Part shown: one piece after another, positions 56,811 through 64,000 of the stretch
Layout: each line of letters begins with the position of its first letter
Numbering within the stretch: position 1 is the stretch's first letter
From: Agromyces marinus
GTDB taxonomy: Bacteria > Actinomycetota > Actinomycetes > Actinomycetales > Microbacteriaceae
Reading direction: 5' to 3'
NCBI RefSeq assembly: GCF_021442325.1
Contig: NZ_CP087879.1
Location: 1,488,001 to 1,552,000, forward strand
DNA: 64,000 bases
Translations under genes and position numbers: made by a program
The notes under the pieces: model-generated
Told to the model about the DNA's origin: nothing
What the model saw: only the letters and a program-made list of their open reading frames with translations
Databases searched by the model: none

Positions 56811-57886
56811 TGACGCTCCCAGAAGCTCGGACCCACGGGTTCGGTGAAGTCGCTCTGCGCGACGAGGTAACCCTCGTCATCGACGGCGATCGGCAGCTGC
56901 GGCAGCGGCCGGGCGGCCGGTCCGAAGATGACCTCGCAGTGGTTGGCCACGTCGAACTGCGACTGGTGGCACGGGCAGAGCAGGTGGTGCGTGTGCTGCT
57001 CGTAGAGGGCGACCGGGCAGCCGACGTGGGTGCAGATCTTGGAGTACGCGACGATGCCGTCGTACGACCAGGATTCGCGATCCGGGAGCTCGTTGAGCTC
57101 GTCGGGGTTGAGGCGCATGAGGAGCACGGCGGCCTTGGCCTTCTCTTCGAGGCGCCCGTGGTGCATCTCGCTCAGGCCCTCGGGGATGACGTGGAAGGCG
57201 CTGCCGATCGTGACGTCGGAGGCCTTGATGGGCACGCCGGACGGGTCGATCGTGAGTCGCGTGCCCTTCTTCCACATGGTGTGGCTGAGCAGTTCGACCG
57301 GGTTGATGTCCTGCGGCGCGAGTCCGCGGAACAGCACGACCGCGGGAATCGGGAAGACGAGCAGCGCACCGATGAGGCTGTTGCGGATCGCGGAGCGCCG
57401 GGTGAAGCCCGACTCGCGGTCGGCATCCTGGAAGACCTTGACGGCGCCCTCACGCGACGCGACGTTGCCGCCGACCTTGTGGCGCTCGTCCGCGATCTCG
57501 ACGTCGGTCATGACGGCCTTCGCCCAGTGCACCGCGCCGAAGCCGATACCGAGCAGCGCCAGCGCCGACCCGAGGCCGATGAACAGGTTGTTCAGGCGGA
57601 CATCGCCGACGTTGTTCGACTCCATCGGGAAGAGCATGTACGCAGCGATCGCCCAGATGCTGCCGAGGATCGACAGGTAGAAGAGCGTGTACACCGTACG
57701 CTGCGCACGCTTCTCCTTCTTCGGGTCCTCGTCCGTGACCCGCGGACGGTGCGGCGGGAAGCCGGGGTTCTCGAACGCGTCCGCCTGGATCAGGGCGGTG
57801 CCCGTCTCGAGGGCGGGAACGGTCTCGGCGTGCGACGAGTCGGCAGCGGCGAGTTCCGTGCTGCCGCTGTGGTCGTCCTGTGCCAT
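56807..57886 (-). CDS. qcrA: Cytochrome bc1 complex Rieske iron-sulfur subunit
   Basis: 359 residues. Three membrane helices (about residues 64-87, 98-121 and 167-190) precede the 2Fe-2S domain, where the ligands are C285, H287, C304 and H307 in KICTHVGCPV and LCPCHQSQFD; C290 and C306 form the supporting disulfide. Three N-terminal helices are typical for actinobacterial QcrA. It transfers electrons from menaquinol to cytochrome c domains. RBS AGAAGGAGAA lies before the ATG. It is coupled to qcrB by ATGA. Confidence 0.96.
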   Translation of the reverse strand: MAQDDHSGSTELAAADSSHAETVPALETGTALIQADAFENPGFPPHRPRVTDEDPKKEKRAQRTVYTLFYLSILGSIWAIAAYMLFPMESNNVGDVRLNNLFIGLGSALALLGIGFGAVHWAKAVMTDVEIADERHKVGGNVASREGAVKVFQDADRESGFTRRSAIRNSLIGALLVFPIPAVVLFRGLAPQDINPVELLSHTMWKKGTRLTIDPSGVPIKASDVTIGSAFHVIPEGLSEMHHGRLEEKAKAAVLLMRLNPDELNELPDRESWSYDGIVAYSKICTHVGCPVALYEQHTHHLLCPCHQSQFDVANHCEVIFGPAARPLPQLPIAVDDEGYLVAQSDFTEPVGPSFWERH

Positions 57887-57918
57887 GGTTCTCCTTCTTC
57901 GCTTCTTCGGTGCGGGCC

Positions 57919-58710
57919 CTAGTTGGACTTCGCCGTGATCCACACGGTGATCGCGACGATGGCGCCGAGACCGAAGATCCAGATGAACAGGCCTTCCGAG
58001 ACCGGTCCGAGCGAGCCGAGCTCGAACCCGCCGGGCGAGCGGTTGTCCTGGACGTACTGCAGGTAGGTGATGATGTCGCGCTTGTCTTCCGGCGAGATGT
58101 TCAGGTCGTTGAAGACCGGCATGTTCTGCGGGCCGGTGACCATGGCCTCGTAGATATGCACGCCCGAGACGTCGGACAGCGGGGGAGCGTACTTGCCCTC
58201 GGTGAGGGCGCCGCCGGCACCCGCGACGTTGTGGCACATCGCGCAGTTGATGCGGAAGAGCTCGGCGCCGTTCGCGGCATCGCCGCCGCCGTTGACGAGG
58301 CTGTCGGCGGGGATGTCGGGGCCGGGGCCGAGGGAGGCGACGTAGTAGGCAAGCTGCTTGATCTGCTCATCCGTGAACTGCACGGGCTTCTGCTCCGCCT
58401 GGGGCCCCTGCATCTGCATGGGCATGCGCCCCGTGCCGACCTGGAAGTCGACGGATGCGGCGCCGACGCCGATCAGGCTCGGCCCCTCTGCGGTGCCCGA
58501 GGCGTCGAGCCCGTGGCAGGTGGCGCAGTTCGCCTGGAAGAGCTTCTTGCCCTCCTCGATGGTCGCCTGCGAAGTGGGGGCGGCCTCGGCCTGGGCGGTC
58601 GTGGTGCTGAAGGCGGCGTAGGCGCCTCCGGTGAAGACGAGGCCGAGCGCGAGCAGCGCGGCGGTGGCGAGCGGATGCCGGCGGCCGGAGCGTCGCTTCG
58701 AGCGGTTCAT
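57919..58710 (-). CDS. qcrC: Cytochrome bc1 complex diheme cytochrome c subunit
   Basis: 263 residues. A basic N terminus and signal-anchor helix (LATAALLALGLVFTGGAYAA) precede two cytochrome c domains with heme motifs NCATCHGLD and NCAMCHNVAG, and a C-terminal membrane helix (LFIWIFGLGAIVAITVWITA). The two hemes pass electrons directly from bc1 to aa3 oxidase, replacing a soluble cytochrome c. ATG at 58710 is chosen because AGGAAGAG lies about 5 nt upstream; an in-frame start 8 codons earlier lacks an RBS. Confidence 0.95.
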   Translation of the reverse strand: MNRSKRRSGRRHPLATAALLALGLVFTGGAYAAFSTTTAQAEAAPTSQATIEEGKKLFQANCATCHGLDASGTAEGPSLIGVGAASVDFQVGTGRMPMQMQGPQAEQKPVQFTDEQIKQLAYYVASLGPGPDIPADSLVNGGGDAANGAELFRINCAMCHNVAGAGGALTEGKYAPPLSDVSGVHIYEAMVTGPQNMPVFNDLNISPEDKRDIITYLQYVQDNRSPGGFELGSLGPVSEGLFIWIFGLGAIVAITVWITAKSN

Positions 58711-58761
58711 TGATCTCTTCCTGTTCACGGGCATGGCAGTTCGGGTGGCTCCTGACTCGGT

Positions 58762-59391
58762 CTACTTGAGCACGTAGATGACGAGGAAGAGGCCGATCCA
58801 GACCACGTCGACGAAGTGCCAGTAGTAGGACACGACGATCGCGCTGGTGGCTTCCTTGTGACCGAAGTTCTTGACGGCGTAGACGCGGCCGATGACGAGG
58901 AGGAACGCGATGAGGCCGCCGGTGACGTGCAGCGCGTGGAAGCCGGTCGTCAGGTAGAACGCGGAACCGTACGCGTTCGAGTCGAGCGCGATGCCCTCGG
59001 AGACGAGGGCGGCGTACTCGTACGCCTGGCCGGCGACGAAGATCGCACCCATGACGAAGGTCACGAAGAACCACTCGACCATGCCCCAGTCACGCAGCTT
59101 CCAGCTCGTGCGGTAGGGCTGCATGCGTTCGGCCGCGAACACGCCGAACTGGCAGGTGAACGACGACGCCACGAGGATCAGGGTGTTGCCGAGTGCGAAC
59201 GGGACGTTGAGCCGGCCGGCTTCGAACTCCCACAATTCGGGGGACGTCGACCGAAGCGTGAAGTAGATCGCGAAGAGGCCGGCGAAGAACATGACCTCGC
59301 TGCCAAGCCACACGATGGTACCGACCGCGACGGTGTTCGGCCGCTTGATCGCAGGCGCGCCCGTCTGAAACGTCATTGAGGTGCTCGTCAC
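58762..59391 (-). CDS. ctaE: Cytochrome c oxidase subunit III
   Basis: 209 residues with about five membrane helices: [80 protein letters not shown] and [20 protein letters not shown]. It is first in the minus-strand run ctaE-qcrC-qcrA-qcrB. The GTG at 59391 is preferred because a minus-strand CATAAT (59403-59398) lies 6 nt before it, so the operon mRNA is probably leaderless; an ATG five codons on is the alternative. The divergent trpD gene starts 140 bp away. Confidence 0.95.
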   Translation of the reverse strand: MTSTSMTFQTGAPAIKRPNTVAVGTIVWLGSEVMFFAGLFAIYFTLRSTSPELWEFEAGRLNVPFALGNTLILVASSFTCQFGVFAAERMQPYRTSWKLRDWGMVEWFFVTFVMGAIFVAGQAYEYAALVSEGIALDSNAYGSAFYLTTGFHALHVTGGLIAFLLVIGRVYAVKNFGHKEATSAIVVSYYWHFVDVVWIGLFLVIYVLK

Positions 59392-59530
59392 GCTCCCATT
59401 ATGGCTGATTCGGCGGCGCGGTTTCGCCCGCCACGGGTCGATCCGATGGAGATTCCCACAATCGAGCCTGCGACGAGCCTGTCGGGCACCCGTGAATCCG
59501 CCGCGAATCCGCGCGGATAGGATCGATCGC

Positions 59531-60583
59531 ATGCCCACCGAGCACACCTGGCCCGATCTCCTGAACACGCTCCTCGCGGGCGACGACCTCAGCGTGTCGG
59601 ATGCCGCGTGGTGCATGGAACAGGTCATGACGGGCTCGGCGACCGACGCGCAGCTCGCCGCCTTCCTCATCGCGCTGCGCCTGAAGGGCGAGACCGTCGA
59701 CGAGATCGTCGGCTTCCGGGATGCCATCCTCGAGCACGCCGTCGACCTCCCGGTCGACTCGATGGCGCTCGACATCGTCGGCACCGGCGGCGACCGCTTC
59801 GGGACCGTGAACGTCTCGACGATGGCATCCGTCGTCGCGGCTGCGGCCGGCGTTCCGGTCGTCAAGCACGGCAATCGCGCGGCGAGTTCGTCATCCGGTT
59901 CCTCGGACGTGCTCGGCGCCCTCGGCATCGATCTCGGACTGCCCGCCCGTCGCGTGGCCGAAGTGCTCGACGAGACCGGCATCACGTTCGCCTTCGCCGG
60001 GGCCTTCCACCCGGGGTTCAGACACGCCGGTCCCATCCGCGCCCAGCTCGGCGTCCCGACCGTCTTCAACTTCCTCGGGCCGCTGTGCAACCCGGCCCGG
60101 CCCGAGGCATCCGCTGTCGGCGTCGCCCAGCTCGATCGCGTTCCGCTCATCGTCGGCGTGTTCCAGACCCGCGGTGCCACGGCGCTCGTGTTCCGGGGCG
60201 ATGACGGACTCGACGAACTCACCACGACCGGTCACAGCCACATCTGGGAGGTCTCGCGAGGCACGGTCAAGGAACACGACCTCGACCCGCGCGACCTCGG
60301 GATCCCGCGCGCGGCGATCGAGCAACTGCGGGGCGGCGACTCGGCATACAACGCCGCCATCGTGCGCGAGGTGCTCGGCGGCGCCCGCGGGGCCGTCCGC
60401 GACATCGTCGTGCTGAACGCGGCGGCCGGCCTCGTCTCCTATGAGCTGGCGGGCGATCCGAGCCAGTTCCAGCGCACGATCCTGGAACGGTTCCACGAGA
60501 AGATGGCGATCGCCGAGGGGGCGATCGACAGCGGCGCGGCCGCCCGCAAGCTCGAGGACTGGGTGAGCGCGACCCGGCGTTGA
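59531..60583 (+). CDS. trpD: Anthranilate phosphoribosyltransferase
   Basis: Second step of tryptophan synthesis, joining anthranilate to PRPP. It has 350 residues. The glycine-rich PRPP loop is [17 protein letters not shown], followed by [22 protein letters not shown] and [22 protein letters not shown] (59518-59523) lies 7 nt before the ATG and no RBS is seen, so it is probably leaderless. It stands alone; no other trp genes are nearby, a common arrangement in Actinobacteria. Confidence 0.95.
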   Translation: MPTEHTWPDLLNTLLAGDDLSVSDAAWCMEQVMTGSATDAQLAAFLIALRLKGETVDEIVGFRDAILEHAVDLPVDSMALDIVGTGGDRFGTVNVSTMASVVAAAAGVPVVKHGNRAASSSSGSSDVLGALGIDLGLPARRVAEVLDETGITFAFAGAFHPGFRHAGPIRAQLGVPTVFNFLGPLCNPARPEASAVGVAQLDRVPLIVGVFQTRGATALVFRGDDGLDELTTTGHSHIWEVSRGTVKEHDLDPRDLGIPRAAIEQLRGGDSAYNAAIVREVLGGARGAVRDIVVLNAAAGLVSYELAGDPSQFQRTILERFHEKMAIAEGAIDSGAAARKLEDWVSATRR

Positions 60584-60611
60584 AGCGCCGGGTCGCGGCA
60601 TCCGCTCATGA

Positions 60612-60642
60612 CGATGGGGCCCCGCGGTGCGGAGCCCCATCG
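60612..60642. terminator. Hairpin between trpD and glpK
   Basis: CGATGGGGC pairs with GCCCCATCG, and an inner CCGC-GGT-GCGG extends the stem with one unpaired base on each side. Convergent genes on both sides. Confidence 0.75.
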
Positions 60643-60654
60643 CCTGAGGAGTGA

Positions 60655-62211
60655 TCACTTCACGTCGTCGTCGACCCAGTCGAGCGTCTTCGTGACCGCC
60701 TTCTTCCAGAGGCGGAGCTGACGCTCGCGCTCGTCGGCATCCATCGACGGTTCCCAGCGCCGGTCCTCCTGCCAGTTGGCGCGCAGGTCGTCGAGGCTCG
60801 ACCAGAACCCGACGGCGAGACCCGCCGCGTAGGCCGCGCCGAGCGCGGTCGTCTCGGCGACGACCGGGCGCACGACCGGCACGCCGAGGATGTCGGCCTG
60901 GAACTGCATGAGCGTGTTGTTGGCGATCATCCCGCCGTCGACCTTCAGCTCGGTGAGCTCGACGCCCGAGTCGGCATTGACGGCATCGAGCACCTCGCGC
61001 GTCTGGAACGCCGTCGCCTCGAGCGCCGCTCGCGCGATGTGCCCCTTGTTCACGTATCGGGTCAGGCCCACGAGGGCACCGCGTGCGTCCGGACGCCAGT
61101 ACGGGGCGAAGAGCCCCGAGAACGCCGGCACGAAGTACGCGCCGCCGTTGTCCTCGACGGACTTCGCGAGCTCCTCGATCTCGGGTGCGCTCGAGATGAG
61201 GCCGAGGTTGTCGCGGAGCCACTGGATGAGCGACCCGGTGACCGCGATGGATCCCTCGAGCGCGTAGTGCGCCGGCTGGTCGCCGAGCTTGTACCCGAGC
61301 GTGGTGAGCAGCCCGTTCTTCGAGTGGACGATCTCGGTGTCCGTGTTGAAGATCAGGAAGTTGCCCGTGCCGTAGGTGTTCTTCGACTCGCCGCTGTCGA
61401 ACGCGGCCTGGCCGAACGTGGCCGCCTGCTGGTCGCCGAGGATGCCGGCGACCGGAACCTCGCGGAGCAGGCTCGAGGATTCGACCGTTCCGTACACCTC
61501 GGAGGACGACTTGATCTCCGGCATCATCGAGCGCGGCACCCCGAACTCCTCGAGGATGTCGTCGCGCCAGGACAGGGTCTCGAGGTCCATGAAGAGGGTG
61601 CGGCTGGCGTTGGTGACATCCGTCGCGTGCACGCCGCCGTCGACGCCGCCCGTGAGGTTCCACAGCACCCAGCAGTCGGTGGTGCCGAAGATGAGGTCGC
61701 CGGCCTCGGCCTTCTCGCGCGCGCCCTCGACGTTCTCGAGGATCCAGACGATCTTCGTGCCCGAGAAGTAGGTCGCGAGGGGAAGCCCGACGATGTGCTT
61801 GAAGCGGTCGACACCGACCGGCACGTCGAGGTTCTCGCGCGCGAAGCGCTCGACCCCTCCCTCGTCGGCGAGGCGGTCGACGATCGGCTGCGTGCGGGTG
61901 TCCTGCCAGACGATCGCGTTGTAGACCGGCTCGCCGGTCGTGCGATCCCAGACCACGGCGGTCTCGCGCTGGTTCGTGATGCCGACCGCGGCGATGTCGT
62001 GGCGGGTGAGGTCGGCCTTGCCGAGTGCCTGGCCGATCACCTCGCGGGTGTTGTGCCAGATCTCCATCGGGTCGTGTTCGACCCAGCCGGCCTTGGGGAA
62101 GATCTGCTCGTGTTCGAGCTGCCCGGTCGAGACGATCGTCCCGTGCTTGTCGAAGATGATCGCGCGGGTGCTGGTGGTTCCCTGGTCGATCGCCAGGATG
62201 TAGTCGGCCAT
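60655..62211 (-). CDS. glpK: Glycerol kinase
   Basis: ATP-dependent phosphorylation of glycerol to glycerol-3-phosphate. It has 518 residues, FGGY family. Motifs: [61 protein letters not shown] and the C-terminal [17 protein letters not shown]. The ATG is preceded by an AGAGAGG stretch. It is downstream of glpF on the same strand with a 13-bp hairpin in between. Glycerol enters through GlpF and is fed to glycerophospholipid synthesis or glycolysis. Confidence 0.96.
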   Translation of the reverse strand: MADYILAIDQGTTSTRAIIFDKHGTIVSTGQLEHEQIFPKAGWVEHDPMEIWHNTREVIGQALGKADLTRHDIAAVGITNQRETAVVWDRTTGEPVYNAIVWQDTRTQPIVDRLADEGGVERFARENLDVPVGVDRFKHIVGLPLATYFSGTKIVWILENVEGAREKAEAGDLIFGTTDCWVLWNLTGGVDGGVHATDVTNASRTLFMDLETLSWRDDILEEFGVPRSMMPEIKSSSEVYGTVESSSLLREVPVAGILGDQQAATFGQAAFDSGESKNTYGTGNFLIFNTDTEIVHSKNGLLTTLGYKLGDQPAHYALEGSIAVTGSLIQWLRDNLGLISSAPEIEELAKSVEDNGGAYFVPAFSGLFAPYWRPDARGALVGLTRYVNKGHIARAALEATAFQTREVLDAVNADSGVELTELKVDGGMIANNTLMQFQADILGVPVVRPVVAETTALGAAYAAGLAVGFWSSLDDLRANWQEDRRWEPSMDADERERQLRLWKKAVTKTLDWVDDDVK

Positions 62212-62293
62212 GGCCGGTCCGTCCTCTCTGTTGCACTGGTGGAACGAGTCCGCCCGCTCGCGTCGGCGCGCTGAGCGCGGCGCCGCGGACGAT

Positions 62294-62323
62294 CGAGGGG
62301 CCGGTCGCGGGACCGGCCCCTCG
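62294..62323. terminator. Hairpin in the glpF-glpK intercistronic gap
   Basis: A perfect 13-bp stem (CGAGGGGCCGGTC with GACCGGCCCCTCG) with a GCGG loop begins 6 nt after the glpF stop. It could stop most glpF transcripts or act as an mRNA-stabilising stem that makes glpK expression lower than glpF. Confidence 0.7.
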
Positions 62324-62328
62324 GTTGA

Positions 62329-63114
62329 TCAGCCCAGGACGGGCAGCGCGGCGAGGGCCGCCCATCCGGCGAGCACGCCGCCGATGAGCGGGCCGACGAC
62401 CGGGACCCACGAGTAGGACCAGTCGCTGGAGCCCTTGCCCTGGATGGGCAGGATGGCGTGCGCGATGCGCGGGCCGAGGTCGCGGGCCGGGTTGATCGCG
62501 TACCCGGTCGGACCACCCAGGGACGCGCCGATACCGATGACCAGCAGCGCCACGGGCAGCGCGCCGAGTGCGGCAAGGCCCGACGCGTCGCCGTTGCGGC
62601 CGAACCCGATCACGACGAAGACCAGCACGAACGTGCCGATGATCTCGGTCACGAGGTTCCAGCCGTAGGAGCGGATGGCGGGGCCGGTCGAGAACACGCC
62701 GAGCTTGTTGGCGGGCTCGGGCTCGCCGTCGAAGTGCTGCTTGTAGCCGAGCCAGACGATGATCGCGCCGAGGAAGGCGCCGATCATCTGCGCGCCGATG
62801 AAGGTGAGCACCGAGACCGCGTCCACCGGGACGGTCGTCCCGAACGCCGGGTTGCCGAACTCGGTGGCACCGTTGGCGACGAGGCCGACCGTGACGGCCG
62901 GGTTGATGTGCGCGCCCGACGCGTAGGCCACGACGACACCGGAGAAGACCGCGAGGCCCCAGCCGATGTTGACCATGAGGAAGCCGCCGTTGAAGCCCTT
63001 CGTCTTGGCCAGGGCGACGTTCGCCACGACTCCGCAACCCAGGAGCACCAGCATCGCGGTGCCCACGAGTTCGGAGAGGAACAGCACTCCGAGATTGTCC
63101 ACGTTGACTTCCAT
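62329..63114 (-). CDS. glpF: Glycerol uptake facilitator (aquaglyceroporin)
   Basis: 261 residues, MIP family, six membrane helices and two half-helices. The two NPA motifs are GAHINPAVTVG and AINPARDLGPR; the Asp after the second NPAR is typical of glycerol-conducting members. Start uncertain: the ATG at 63114 has AAAGG directly adjacent (too close for a normal RBS), while a GTG 4 codons further (63102) has a better distance to the same purine tract. It is upstream of glpK. TAGGGT (minus strand, near 63167) is a candidate -10. Confidence 0.92.
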   Translation of the reverse strand: MEVNVDNLGVLFLSELVGTAMLVLLGCGVVANVALAKTKGFNGGFLMVNIGWGLAVFSGVVVAYASGAHINPAVTVGLVANGATEFGNPAFGTTVPVDAVSVLTFIGAQMIGAFLGAIIVWLGYKQHFDGEPEPANKLGVFSTGPAIRSYGWNLVTEIIGTFVLVFVVIGFGRNGDASGLAALGALPVALLVIGIGASLGGPTGYAINPARDLGPRIAHAILPIQGKGSSDWSYSWVPVVGPLIGGVLAGWAALAALPVLG

Positions 63115-63319
63115 CCTTTCGCCGTGCCCGGGGGCCGCGCCCCAGGGCGGATCAGCGCCCACCCTACTCGGGCCGCGAAGCGGTACGGAAGGGCGCGCGG
63201 CAAATCGTCGATGGCCCTTTCATCCCCGTGCTCGGCGGGGGTAGCTTGGCGGGAGTGCCGCGCTCCCGTCGACGGCGACGGGGCCGAGGGTGGCGGCCGA
63301 GGGGAAGGGACGTTCTGTC
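63115..63319. promoter_or_regulatory. Divergent control region of glpF and dhaK
   Basis: 205 bp between the divergent starts. Minus-strand TAGGGT (about 63167-63162) faces glpF and plus-strand TAGCTT (about 63242) faces dhaK. No clear operator repeat could be recognised by eye. Confidence 0.35.

Positions 63320-64000
<681 letters not shown>

Overview
The window is typical actinobacterial chromosome. It has very high G+C, GTG and some TTG starts, an aa3-bc1 respiratory locus with a diheme cytochrome c, a glnA2-glnE-glnA1 nitrogen cluster, polyphosphate glucokinase, a PucR-type FasR next to fabD-fabH-acpP-fabF, and several families largely confined to Actinobacteria (DUF3145, DUF3043, DUF4191, DUF7455, PAC2). 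Gene content and the frequent GGATGCC/GGCATCC motif suggest Microbacteriaceae, perhaps Agromyces-like; the genus is a guess. I see no prophage, insertion sequence, integrase or CRISPR array. Nearly everything looks like vertically inherited core genome.

Layout. 1-7.4 kb: a GH3 beta-glucosidase cut by the window edge, a decayed IclR-like regulator remnant, a long acyl-CoA dehydrogenase, a zinc-ribbon/nuclease-like protein, a family A DNA polymerase and a PadR regulator. 7.5-15.9 kb: DUF3145, then the minus-strand run aceE-fasR-fabD-fabH-acpP-fabF, which joins acetyl-CoA supply to type II fatty acid synthesis. 16-21.5 kb: peroxiredoxin, tRNA-Val(UAC), a Nif3-like protein, a coiled-coil zinc-ribbon protein, RNase P RNA, ppgK, map, a SPOR-like small protein and panB. 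21.6-27.5 kb: glnA2-glnE facing glnA1, with a textbook four-half-site GlnR operator upstream of glnA1. 27.6-37.8 kb: RDD and DUF4191 membrane proteins, lipB-lipA, a membrane-anchored pseudokinase, the E2 and E3 subunits of 2-oxoacid dehydrogenase, pepA and a PAC2 protein. 38-48 kb: the principal sigma factor, a MurT/GatD-like pair, DUF7455, parE, parC, a phosphodiesterase-like protein and DUF3043. 48.4-50.3 kb: an M20 dipeptidase and an ErpA-type Fe-S carrier. 50.5-59.4 kb: ctaC-ctaD-ctaF, two methyltransferases, and qcrB-qcrA-qcrC-ctaE on the other strand. 59.5-64 kb: trpD, glpK-glpF and the start of dhaK.

Systems that work together: aceE (E1), the E2 and lpd (E3) genes and lipB/lipA form a complete 2-oxoacid dehydrogenase plus lipoylation set in two loci. 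ctaCDEF and qcrABC encode the complete cytochrome bc1-aa3 supercomplex. glnA1, glnA2 and glnE form the glutamine synthetase and its adenylylation control. glpF, glpK and dhaK handle glycerol and dihydroxyacetone.

The most interesting signal is the MurT/GatD-like pair at 39.4-41.4 kb. The GatD partner has glycine where the glutaminase nucleophile cysteine should be, and the MurT partner contains no cysteine at all, so it lacks the usual zinc ribbon. The pair cannot be a normal glutamine-dependent lipid II amidating enzyme. Because many Microbacteriaceae have B-type peptidoglycan, in which the D-Glu alpha-carboxyl carries the cross-bridge, the pair may be a repurposed D-Glu alpha-carboxyl ligase. 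The window is also rich in genes whose -10 hexamer lies 6-8 nt before the start codon (probable leaderless mRNAs), including an interlocked divergent pair at map/SPOR.
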